Of a stretch of 64,000 bases of DNA, positions 15,261 to 23,825 are shown piece after piece. The position numbers and the translations under genes are program-made. How positions within the stretch are numbered: the first letter of the stretch is position 1; every line of letters starts with the position of its first letter. The DNA comes from SHZL01 sp963708905 (lineage in GTDB: Bacteria; Pseudomonadota; Gammaproteobacteria; Xanthomonadales; SZUA-36): the NCBI GenBank assembly GCA_963708905.1, contig CAVPUV010000003.1, forward strand, positions 1 to 64,000. The letters are read 5' to 3'. Under the pieces are notes generated by a model that worked only from the letters and a program-made list of their open reading frames with translations, did not search any database and was not told where the DNA came from.

Positions 15261-16524
15261 GTGACCCAGGCTCGTATCCATGATGTGCTGATCATTGGCG
15301 CCGGCATGGTCGGCGCGACCGCGGCCTGCCTGCTGGCCAGGGCGGGCTTTTCCGTCGCGGTGATCGAAGCTCGGGAACCTTCCGCTTTCCATGCGGATGC
15401 TGCGGTCGGCTTGCGGGTTTCCGCCATTTCCCCCGGAGCGCAAGACATTCTGGCCGCGGCCGGTGCCTGGCAAGCAGATCGACCGGGGCCGGCATTGCGC
15501 CTACCGGCACATGCGGGTGGAAGACCGTGACACCAGCGCCGTGCTGGAATTCAGCGCCAGCGAATTCGGCATGGAACGGCTCGGCACCATCGTTGAAAAC
15601 GAGTTGCTGCAATGGTCCTTGTGGCAGTGTTTGCAGAGCCTGGCCGGCGTTGAGCTGATCAGCCCGGTCGAGGTCGAGGCATTCGATCTGGACGGCGATC
15701 CGCCGGCCGTTCGTCTGGCGGGCGGGCGTGAAATCCAGGCACGCCTTATGGTCGGCGCGGATGGGGCCGGATCGGCCGTACGGCATGAATTGGGCATAGG
15801 GCAGCAGTACTGGTCCTATGGGCAGCAGGGAGTGGTCGCCGTGGTGAAGACAGCAGTGGCGAATACCGGGCTGGCCTGGCAGCGTTTCATGCCCGGCGGC
15901 CCCTTGGCATTCCTGCCGCTGGCGGATGGCAGCTCATCCATCGTGTGGTCGTGCCCCGATGCCGAGGCACGCCGTTTGCTTGCTCTCGACGATGCGGCAT
16001 TTTGCATCGAACTGGAAGCAGCCACCGGAACGGCTGCAAAAAGCCCGGCGGCCGCTGCAGGACTATTTGGTTCGGTGGTCGCATGCGGCCCGCGCGCGGC
16101 ATTTCCCCTGTACATGCAATTGAGCGATACCTATACCGCGCGGCGTGCCGTATTGATGGGTGACGCAGCGCATGTAGTACATCCGCTGGCTGGGCAAGGG
16201 GTCAATCTGGGCCTTATCGATGCTGCTGCACTGATCGAAGTTTTGCTCAAGGCACGCAAGGGCGGTGAGGATATCGCCAGCGACAGAGTGCTGCAGCACT
16301 ACGCGCGCTGGCGCCGCTCCGAAGCCGAGCTGATGGCGCGGGGCATTCATGGCATCCGCTCTGTATTCCTGCCTGAATTCCTGGGGCCGTTACGCTGGCT
16401 GGGTCTGGGCCTGGTGTCGCGCAGCTGGATGCTGAAGGAAGCATTTATCCGTCGTGCCGCGGGACGCAATCGTTCTGCGCCTGCGCTCGCGCGGGGATTG
16501 AGCCTGACGCAATTGGTAAATTGA
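15261..16524 (+). pseudogene. ubiI: UbiI/VisC-family FAD hydroxylase, frameshifted
   Basis: Second FAD monooxygenase of the pepP-ubiH-ubiI order (UbiI hydroxylates C5 of the ring in Escherichia coli). The first frame starts with GTG at 15261 and has DVLIIGAGMVGATAACLLARA and LRVSAISPGAQDILAAAGAW. Around 15472-15478 (TGGCAAGCAG) the frame must shift by one base to resume at QIDRGRHCAYRHMRVED, then GADGAGSAVR, GDAAHVVHPLAGQGVNLGL and the C-terminus. No other damage is seen. Whether the subtype is UbiI or UbiF/Coq6-like is less sure than the family. Confidence 0.8.
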
Positions 16525-16576
16525 TGACCAGGGGGCACGGCCAATTTGACTGCATTGCCTTTGCTGGTGGTCAGCG

Positions 16577-18167
16577 ATGGTGAACAAATTCTCCCGCTTT
16601 CCGCTGCGGCAATTCTGGGATGAACTGCGCCGCCGTCATGTCGTGCGGGTGGCGTTCTATTATGCTGCGTTCGCCTGGATCGTGATTCAGGTTGGCGACG
16701 TCCTGTTCGATGCCTTCGAGCTGTCACATCTGTTGCGTTTCCTCGTCGCCACGGTGGTCGGCGGGTTTCCGGTCGTGCTGGTTCTGTCCTGGCTGTTCGA
16801 TTTCACGCCCGGCGGCCTGGAGCGCACCGTACCGATCATTGAACCCCCGGCAGCGCCGGCAGGTTCACTCGCTGTTTTGCCGTTTGCCAACCTCAGTGAC
16901 GATATCGAGAATGAATATTTCTCCGATGGGCTATCCGAGGAGATTCGCAACCAGCTTGCCCGTGTGCCGGGCCTGCGGGTGGCGGCGCGCACCTCGTCGT
17001 TTTCATTCAAGGGCCGTCATGAGGACGTACGCGAGATTGGCCGGCGGCTTAACGTGGCTGCGGTGCTGGAAGGTGGTGTGCGCAAGCAGGCCGATGCGGT
17101 GCGCATCAACCTGCAGCTCGTCAGCGCCGTGGACGGCTATCAAATCTGGTCGGAAAACTTTGAACGCCGGCTGGAGGATATCTTCCGGCTGCAGAGCGAG
17201 ATTGCCGCCGCGGTTACCCGGGTCGTGAGCCCGTTGTCAGGAGCCGCTCAACCGGCCTTGCCTGCGCCCGCGAACCCCAGCTTTGATGCCTACAACCTTT
17301 ACCTGCGCGGCCGGCATCATTTTCACAAGCGCACCGAACTTGCCCTGCAGCGCGCCGTGGCGTATTTCGAGCAGGCCATCGAAGTGGATGCAGGCTATGC
17401 GCTGGCGTACGCAGGTTTGGGTGATGCCCGCACACTGCTCAGTTCGCGCTACTACGGCAACGTGCTGGTCGCGGAGGCCGTGAACAAGGCTTTGCCGGCT
17501 GCGCAGCATGCCCTTGAACTTGCGCCTGAGCTGGCGGAAGCACACGCCACGATGGGTCTGATTCGCGAAAACCAGGGCGATCTCACCGCAGCCGGGCAGT
17601 CACTGCGCCGTGCTCTGGAGTTGAACCCGGGGTATACGATGGCGCTGGTGTGGTACGGCCTGGTGCTGGTGGGGCAGGGCCAGTTCCGCGAAGCCGAAAA
17701 GCGCAACAGGGAGGCTCTGCAACGGGACCCATTGTCGCCGATCATCAATGTCAATGTCGGCTTCGATGTCTTGCGTTATGGTGACTGGACCCAGGCGAAA
17801 GCGCATTTTGCGGCGGCCATAGAAATCGATCCGGCCTTCCCCGTGTCTCACTATGCGCTATCACGCGCGCAAAAACCTGTTGCTGTTGCAATCCGGTGAG
17901 CTCGACGCGGCGAGCAGCGCCGCGCAAGAGGCTTGTTGCATGTCACCAGACAACCCATTCGATGCTGAACTGATGATCGCGCTTTACATGGCGCGTGCGG
18001 ATCATGAAAATCTGCGCCTGGTGGCACGCGGCGAATCCGAACGCATCTACACGCCCGGCCAGCGCGCACAGGCTTATATAGCGCTCGGCGATTACGCCGC
18101 CGCCGGCGAGCTGTATGAGCTCGCTGAGCTGGACCGGGGGCGGAACAGCAACTGGGAGTGGAGATGA
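16577..18167 (+). pseudogene. Membrane-anchored TolB-like/TPR protein, frameshifted near the 3' end
   Basis: The first frame (440 residues, to 17899) has one or two membrane spans near residues 26-75, a TolB/FlgO-like domain starting SLAVLPFANLSDD and running through YFSDGLSEEIRNQLARVPGL, then tetratricopeptide repeats. Near 17866-17876 (CACGCGCGCAAAAACC) a +1 shift continues the repeats as ARKNLLLLQSGELDAA to the stop at 18165-18167, which overlaps the next start as ATGA. This architecture often carries an N-terminal cyclase or DNA-binding domain; neither is present. Function unknown. Confidence 0.7.
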
Positions 18168-19351
18168 CGACGCCGGAATACGATGTCGTGGTGATCGGCG
18201 CCGGCATCAACGGCGCCGGTGTCGCTCAAGCCGCCGCAGCGGCCGGGCATTCGGTGTTGTTGCTGGACAAGGCCGCACCCGGATCCGGCACCTCCAGCCG
18301 TTCCAGCAAGCTCATCCACGGTGGTTTGCGTTACCTTGAAAACGGCCAGTTTGGCCTGGTACGGGAAAGCCTGCGTGAGCGCGCACTGCTGTTGAAGCTG
18401 GCGCCGGACCTGGTGCAGCTGAAAGATTTCTACATTCCGCTGTACCGTGGAGCCCGGCGTGGTCCGATGGTGCTGGGTGCCGGTCTGAGCCTTTACTGGC
18501 TGCTGGCTGGAGGTGGTCCCGCAGCGGCTTTCCACGCGCTGCCGCGGCGGCGTTGGCAGCAACTGGACGGCTTACGCACGGATGGTCTGCAGGCGGTATT
18601 TCATTATCACGATGCTCAGACCGATGATCAATTGCTCACGCGGGCGGTGGTAAACTCGGCTGTCGGTCTTGGCGCGGAGCTGGAATATCCGGCGCAGGTC
18701 GTCGGCCTCAGCCTGCAAGTACGGACTTGCCGGGTCGACTACCAGGCTGGCGGACGCGAACACAGCGTATTGGGGACAGTGGTGGTCAACGCCGCCGGTC
18801 CCTGGGCTAATGCGGTGCTGGCCATGGCCAGTCCCGCGCTCACGCCTTTACCGGTCGAACTCATCAGGGGCAGCCATATCGTGCTCGATGGTCAGCTGCT
18901 GCAAGGCTTTTATTACCTGGAAAGCCCGCGTGACGGGCGCGGCGTTTTCGTCATGCCCTGGAAAGGCCAGGTATTGGTCGGGACTACCGAGTGCCGCCAT
19001 CACGGCGAGCCCGACCGGGTATGCCCGCTGCCGCAGGAGATTCGCTACCTGTGCGGCGTCCTGAAACACTATTTCACCCAATGGAAGGATCTGTCCGGCG
19101 CTGGCGTGGCTTCAGCGTTCGCGGGTCTGCGCGTGCTGCCGGCGGGAGAAGGACACGTTTTTCAACGCTCCCGCGAGACCCATCTGCACCCGGACCGCTT
19201 GCCGGCAGAAGGCCCGCTGCGGCTGCTCAGCCTTTACGGCGGCAAGTTGACCGTGTGGCGCGCGACGGCGGAAAAAGTGATGCAGCGCATGGCCCCGGCG
19301 CTGCCGCAGCGCAAGCCCGTAGCCAGGACCAGCGAGCTGCTTTTGCGGTAG
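18164..19351 (+). CDS. GlpD-like FAD-dependent glycerol-3-phosphate dehydrogenase family protein
   Basis: A 395-residue flavoprotein. It has the dinucleotide-binding motif VVVIGAGINGAGVAQ, the GlpD signature SSRSSKLIHGGLRYLE, VVNAAGPWAN, and the late motif SLYGGKLTVWRATAEKV. It is about 100 residues shorter than Escherichia coli GlpD and lacks the C-terminal helical domain. The reaction would be oxidation of glycerol 3-phosphate or a related alcohol; the substrate is not certain. ATG 18164 has GGGAG upstream and overlaps the preceding stop. Confidence 0.75.
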   Translation: MTTPEYDVVVIGAGINGAGVAQAAAAAGHSVLLLDKAAPGSGTSSRSSKLIHGGLRYLENGQFGLVRESLRERALLLKLAPDLVQLKDFYIPLYRGARRGPMVLGAGLSLYWLLAGGGPAAAFHALPRRRWQQLDGLRTDGLQAVFHYHDAQTDDQLLTRAVVNSAVGLGAELEYPAQVVGLSLQVRTCRVDYQAGGREHSVLGTVVVNAAGPWANAVLAMASPALTPLPVELIRGSHIVLDGQLLQGFYYLESPRDGRGVFVMPWKGQVLVGTTECRHHGEPDRVCPLPQEIRYLCGVLKHYFTQWKDLSGAGVASAFAGLRVLPAGEGHVFQRSRETHLHPDRLPAEGPLRLLSLYGGKLTVWRATAEKVMQRMAPALPQRKPVARTSELLLR

Positions 19352-19419
19352 ACCGCAGAAATTCAAACTGCGCGTACCGTCTAGGGAAGGCCGCACACGC
19401 CAGCTCAATCAGGCGCCGC

Positions 19420-21246
19420 TCAGCGAAGGTTTTCCTCCGTGTACAGCGACAGCTCGATCATGCGCTCCAGCAACAGCTCAGGTGAGTAACCGGGAAAATT
19501 CTTCAGCACCATTTCCTTGGCAAACAAGCGGCAGATGTAGCGGATTTTCAAGGATCTCATTCTCGATGCGTAGACAAAATCCCGGTGGCCATTGTTGATG
19601 ACGATGACATTCTGCTCCGCATCATATTTTGCGCGCCACAACTCCCCGGGCGCTTTCCTGAACGTGTATCCCGGCAGCCCCTGGCGGGTTTCCGCCGGCT
19701 GTTTCAACTCCGGCAGCAATGAATCCGTCACCGTTATGATGCCTTCGCCCTCGCAGACGGTCGTACCCTGTGAAACCGTCACCGCAATGCGGGTGAGTCC
19801 GGGCTGCTCCGGCGCGGTAAACGTGACAATTTCCGCGTGATCGTGGTCCAGGGCGCCTGCGCCTTCGACAATCCGCCAGTGAAAGACAAGATCGTGCTCT
19901 ACCATGGTTCGTGACCGGTCGCGCGCCACTGCCCGATACGATTTGGTCTGGCTGACGGGCACCACGCTGGTTTGTGGGGAAATGCGAACGCTGAACAAGG
20001 GGCCGGCAAATTCAAAAAACTGTTTCTGCAGACGCGGCGCGTCTTCTACCGGCCAGGCGCCGTCATCGTCTTCATCGCTTGCTATATCAGCGGACCCTGA
20101 GACCGGTCGCAAGGCACGTCCCTGATGCATGGCCTGGATCTCGAACCAGTCGTACTCCTCGGCGGGTAACACCAGCAGCGCCTCCTTGAAGGCTTTGCGG
20201 ATGGTGGTCAGCATCTTGCGGCTGGCGCGTTCGTCCTCGGCGCGGCGTTGCTCGGCGATGATCTGAATCAGCCGTGCCTCCACAGCCACCAGAGCAAGGC
20301 GGAAGCGCTCGAATTGACTGTCGCGGATGATTCCGCTGCGCGTGCCCGGCGTCAGGTTGAGGAAAGGCGCATCCACAATGCCCTGCAGACATCCGCTGCG
20401 CCACGGTTCACGCTGGAATTCATCGAGTTCGGTAAAATCCGCGAGCACTCGCGTGCCCGAACGATACATACCGACGTGGCAGTCGGGGCCCGGTTCGGCG
20501 AGGTACAGTTCCAGGTAAATTTCACCGTCTGTTGTCGCCGCTGCCGGCAGTTCGTGCAGCAGCCGGCCGCCGAACTGCCGCGGTTCGACCTTATACTCCT
20601 TACGCGCCGTGCGATCGATCACGTTGATGCGTACGCCGGAATGGCGGATCCGGTCGCGCAATTCCGCTGCAAGATACCACTGGATTTTTTCGCCGCTCAA
20701 GTGGCGGACACCCGCCAGCAGCGGTTTGATCATGAGGGTGGTGCCCGCTTCGGAGAAAAGCGTGCGGGTGGGTGTCAGCGTATAGTCCGGACTGCCCTTT
20801 TCCATGCGCATCTGATAGGTCTTGCCATCGGTTCCAGGGGTGGTCAGGCTGAGGCTTTCCCCCACTGTCCAGAAACTCAGCAGCCCTATGCCGAATTCCC
20901 CCTGAATGCCTTGTGTGCCGCCAGCTTTAAGCTGCCGTTTGATGGAGTCGCAAATATGCGTCGCCACATATTTGAAGTTGGGTTTGCCCGCATCATCCCT
21001 GGGAATGCCATCGCCGTCATCCGCTATTCGCAGATAGGATTCGCCGTGTTCGCGCCCGCGGGTGATGGTGATGTTGCGGGCATGGGCATCGATGCTGTTT
21101 TCGACGAACTCAGCGACCGCCTTCAGCGGGTTGGTCTGCGACAGGGCAATGATGTTGATGGCATTCCAATCATCGCCGATCCGTAACTTTCCGGACTCGC
21201 CTTGTTTACTGCGCTTTTTGCCTGTCTTTTTTGTAAGCACAACCAA
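19420..21246 (-). CDS. GHKL-family ATPase, MORC/HSP90-like, with Ig-like and conserved C-terminal domains
   Basis: A 608-residue protein. The N-terminal Bergerat ATP site is complete: N-box AVAEFVENSIDAHA, G1 box IADDGDGIPRDD and G2 box GIQGEFGIGLLSFW. A transducer-like region follows (TRVLADFTELDEF, LNLTPGTRSGIIRDSQFER), then a beta-rich Ig-like segment at about residues 430-520, then a C-terminal block with FVYASRMRSLKIRYICRLFA and LLLERMIELSLYTEENL. It is not HtpG, MutL or gyrase. The ATPase fold is certain and the biological role unknown; prokaryotic MORC-like ATPases have been linked to DNA modification and defence. The start is TTG 21246 or GTG 21240. Confidence 0.75.
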   Translation of the reverse strand: MVVLTKKTGKKRSKQGESGKLRIGDDWNAINIIALSQTNPLKAVAEFVENSIDAHARNITITRGREHGESYLRIADDGDGIPRDDAGKPNFKYVATHICDSIKRQLKAGGTQGIQGEFGIGLLSFWTVGESLSLTTPGTDGKTYQMRMEKGSPDYTLTPTRTLFSEAGTTLMIKPLLAGVRHLSGEKIQWYLAAELRDRIRHSGVRINVIDRTARKEYKVEPRQFGGRLLHELPAAATTDGEIYLELYLAEPGPDCHVGMYRSGTRVLADFTELDEFQREPWRSGCLQGIVDAPFLNLTPGTRSGIIRDSQFERFRLALVAVEARLIQIIAEQRRAEDERASRKMLTTIRKAFKEALLVLPAEEYDWFEIQAMHQGRALRPVSGSADIASDEDDDGAWPVEDAPRLQKQFFEFAGPLFSVRISPQTSVVPVSQTKSYRAVARDRSRTMVEHDLVFHWRIVEGAGALDHDHAEIVTFTAPEQPGLTRIAVTVSQGTTVCEGEGIITVTDSLLPELKQPAETRQGLPGYTFRKAPGELWRAKYDAEQNVIVINNGHRDFVYASRMRSLKIRYICRLFAKEMVLKNFPGYSPELLLERMIELSLYTEENLR

Positions 21247-21364
21247 TCAAGCCTGGTTTCGCGTCTAAGATTTTTCTGCATGCCAATGATACGTCAAAGA
21301 ATTGCACGCGGTTCATCCGGGAACGCTGTTCATGGTCACTGACAAGCAGGGGAAGTTTGGATGC

Positions 21365-21646
21365 TTAACGGGCCACACCATTTCCCGATTCTTCCGATGC
21401 GGACTCCAGCAGCCAGTTGCGCATGAGTGTTTTTATCTGCGTTTGATAGGGCGTATCGTGCAGACTGGCCTTGACCTTGAAGGCCTCGAGCAGGTCGCCT
21501 GCGACCTTGATGCTGATCAGCTTGCTGGGAGCGGGCTTGCCGGCGTGCAGGCGCCGGAAATCCTCGAGGAATGCCAGCACCTGATCGGCCGTCAACTGCC
21601 GGCCTTGCCGCAGTTGTTCATCGCTGAGGATTTGCAGGGCTTTCAT
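21365..21646 (-). CDS. Ribbon-helix-helix (CopG/BrnA-like) antitoxin-type protein
   Basis: A 93-residue protein with the C-terminal segment AFKVKASLHDTPYQTQIKTL followed by MRNWL, characteristic of BrnA-like or CopG-type antitoxins of the ribbon-helix-helix class. Its ATG overlaps the stop of the truncated nucleotidyltransferase reading frame before it (ATGA). No complete toxin gene is adjacent, so it may be an orphan antitoxin. It may also act as a repressor at the palindrome upstream. Confidence 0.6.
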   Translation of the reverse strand: MKALQILSDEQLRQGRQLTADQVLAFLEDFRRLHAGKPAPSKLISIKVAGDLLEAFKVKASLHDTPYQTQIKTLMRNWLLESASEESGNGVAR

Positions 21647-21780
21647 CGGATGCGTTTCAGCGCGTCAACGTCGACCGTGCCGCGCACGGCGCCGTGCAAG
21701 GCAACCGCATAACCGCCAACCAGCGCATAGCGCACGCGGTTCGTCTGCAGCGCGTTGCATATCTGGTTGAGGAAAGTCAT
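21643..21780 (-). pseudogene. Truncated nucleotidyltransferase (MNT/AbiEii-like) fragment
   Basis: A 45-residue reading frame with NRVRYALVGGYAVALHGAVR followed by GTVDVD. This is the start of a minimal nucleotidyltransferase domain, where GG and the paired acidic residues form the active site. It breaks off right after the acidic motif with ALKRIR and a stop. A functional enzyme would need at least 60-100 more residues, so I call it a remnant. It overlaps the antitoxin-like gene by 4 bp. Confidence 0.6.
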
Positions 21781-21787
21781 GCACCCA

Positions 21788-21805
21788 GTATATATCGGTA
21801 TATAC
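21788..21805. promoter_or_regulatory. Palindromic operator candidate
   Basis: GTATATA-TCGG-TATATAC has perfect 7-bp complementary arms and lies 8 bp upstream of the nucleotidyltransferase remnant on the minus strand. Its size and AT-rich symmetry suit a ribbon-helix-helix dimer, such as the antitoxin-like protein encoded just downstream. Binding is inferred. Confidence 0.45.
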
Positions 21806-21873
21806 CCACGCGACAGAGCCGGGAATGGTCCGGGAGGTGCATGCAAGGAGCCCTGGTCAGGGTAAGTCATGGT

Positions 21874-21896
21874 CCTTATAACCTTCCGTTATATCC
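21874..21896. promoter_or_regulatory. Candidate CysB site upstream of cysJIH
   Basis: CCTTATAAC and GTTATATCC form an inverted pair around CTTCC. The same GGATATAAC word occurs at 27733-27741 upstream of the cysteine synthase gene. Known CysB sites carry ATAAC/GTTAT half-sites. The shared word before two sulfur genes with cysB between them makes this the best operator candidate. Confidence 0.5.
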
Positions 21897-21971
21897 CGAT
21901 AAAAAACGCTTCGTTCACGCAAACTCCATCGGCGTCTATGCTCCGTTCTCATATCAACGGAGGAAGGCGGC

Positions 21972-23825
21972 ATGTTCAACGCACTGAGGGCAGACAATTC
22001 GCCCTTTACTGAACAGCAGATCGAGCAACTGCAAAAGAGTCTTGGCGGACTCGATGCCGCGCAGTCTGCCTGGTTGAGCGGGTTCATTGCGGGCCGGCTG
22101 GCCGGAACGGTGGAATTCCCGGCCGCCACGGCCGTTGGCGCTGCCCGCCCGGCACTGCACATGGCAGTGGAACAGGAACGCCTGCAGGTGCTTTTTGCTT
22201 CGCAAACCGGAAACGGTGAAGACATTGCACGGGCGCTTGGCGCGGAAGCGGAACGCGCCGGTATCGCCGTTGAAGTGCAATCGCTGGCCGGCTTGCGGCC
22301 GGCAGCACTGAAGAAACTGAAACATGTGGCATTCGTCATCAGCACGCATGGCGAAGGTGACCCGCCGGACGATGCCCTGGACCTGTTTGAATATTTGCAA
22401 AGCCCGCGGGCGGCGCGCCTGGAAGGCCTGAAATTCCGTGTGCTGGCGCTGGGGGATCGCAGCTACAGCCAGTTCTGCGCGGCAGGGCGCAAGCTGGAAG
22501 CCCTGCTGCTGGCGCAAGGCGCCACAGCCTTCGATGAACGGGTTGAATGTGACATCGATTATCAACAGGCTGCATCGTCCTGGACTGCGGAAATTGTGCG
22601 CTATGGCCGGGAGAAGCTGCTGCCCGAGCCGGCAGCCACCACCGCGGCGTATGGGCCGCAAGCGGCCGGCCATCTCAGCATTGTACCGCCTGCCGCGCGC
22701 TGGACGCGGGCCAATCCGTTTGCTGCGACCGTTGAAAAGGTGCAGAAAATAACCGGCCTGGAATCGGACAAAGACGTTTATCACCTGGAGTTGTCACTGC
22801 AGGATTCCGGCTTGCATTATCAGCCCGGTGATGCGCTGGGGGTATGGGCCCCCAACCGGCATGAACTGGTCGCCGAAGTATTGACCGCGATGCACTTGCA
22901 AGCCGATGAAGAGGTCGTGCTCGACCAGCACCGCCACACGGTGCATGAACTGCTGACGCGCAAGCGCGAATTGACCCGGCTCAGTGCGGATACCGTTCAG
23001 GGCTATGCGCTGGCGGCGCAAAACGCATGCCTGCAGCAGCATTTTGCACAACTGGACGAACCGCAGCGGCGTGAATTCATCGAGCAGCGTCAGTTTGCCG
23101 ACCTGCTGCAAGAATATCCACCGCAAGCCGGCGCCCGAATATCTGCTGAAGATCTGGCCCGATTGCTGCGTCCGCTGGCGCCGCGCTCCTATTCCATCGC
23201 TTCCAGCCAGGCCAGCGTGGATGAAGAAGTACACCTGACCGTGGCCACACTCTATACCAGCACCTGCGGCGAAGAACGCCGCGGCGTGGCGAGTGACTTC
23301 CTCAATCATCGGCTGGCGCCGGGTGATGAGGTCGGCGTGTTTCTTGAACCCAACCGGCGCTTCCGTTTGCCGGAAGACCGCACTACGCCGCTGATTCTCA
23401 TCGCGGCCGGCACCGGCATCGCGCCTTACCGTGCGTTCCTGCAGCAACTGGAAGCAGAAAACGCAGCGCCGGATAGCTGGCTGATTTTCGGCAATCCGCA
23501 CTTGCGCACGGATTTCCTCTACCAGCGTGAATGGCTGGACTGGCGTAAAAGTGGATTTCTGACCCGCATCGATGGCGCGTTCTCGCGTGATCAGGTGGAC
23601 AAGCGCTATGTCCAGCACGTGGTGCGAGAACAGGCCGGACGCATCGATGAGTGGCTGGCGCGCAAGGCAAGAATTTACATTTGTGGCGGGTTGGCGATGG
23701 GCCGGGAAGTGGAGGAGGCATTGCTGGATGTGCTGGCGCAGCAGCGCGGACTGAGCCTTGAACAGGCCGCCGGACAGGTAGCGGAGCTGCGGCGACAGGG
23801 CCGCTTGTTGAAGGACCTCTATTGA
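21972..23825 (+). CDS. cysJ: Sulfite reductase [NADPH] flavoprotein alpha subunit
   Basis: A 617-residue protein that passes electrons from NADPH through FAD and FMN to CysI. The flavodoxin domain has VLFASQTGNGEDIA and STHGEGDPPDDA. The FAD domain has PRSYSIASSQ. The NADPH domain has LILIAAGTGIAPYRAFLQQL, and the protein ends GRLLKDLY. Domain order and length match CysJ. The ATG has a GGAGG site. It is first in a tight cysJIH operon. Confidence 0.95.
   Translation: MFNALRADNSPFTEQQIEQLQKSLGGLDAAQSAWLSGFIAGRLAGTVEFPAATAVGAARPALHMAVEQERLQVLFASQTGNGEDIARALGAEAERAGIAVEVQSLAGLRPAALKKLKHVAFVISTHGEGDPPDDALDLFEYLQSPRAARLEGLKFRVLALGDRSYSQFCAAGRKLEALLLAQGATAFDERVECDIDYQQAASSWTAEIVRYGREKLLPEPAATTAAYGPQAAGHLSIVPPAARWTRANPFAATVEKVQKITGLESDKDVYHLELSLQDSGLHYQPGDALGVWAPNRHELVAEVLTAMHLQADEEVVLDQHRHTVHELLTRKRELTRLSADTVQGYALAAQNACLQQHFAQLDEPQRREFIEQRQFADLLQEYPPQAGARISAEDLARLLRPLAPRSYSIASSQASVDEEVHLTVATLYTSTCGEERRGVASDFLNHRLAPGDEVGVFLEPNRRFRLPEDRTTPLILIAAGTGIAPYRAFLQQLEAENAAPDSWLIFGNPHLRTDFLYQREWLDWRKSGFLTRIDGAFSRDQVDKRYVQHVVREQAGRIDEWLARKARIYICGGLAMGREVEEALLDVLAQQRGLSLEQAAGQVAELRRQGRLLKDLY

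Noticed and set aside
19420..21246. GHKL ATPase as HtpG, MutL or a histidine kinase
   Set aside because: It lacks the HtpG middle domain, the MutL signature and any H-box or sensor region.
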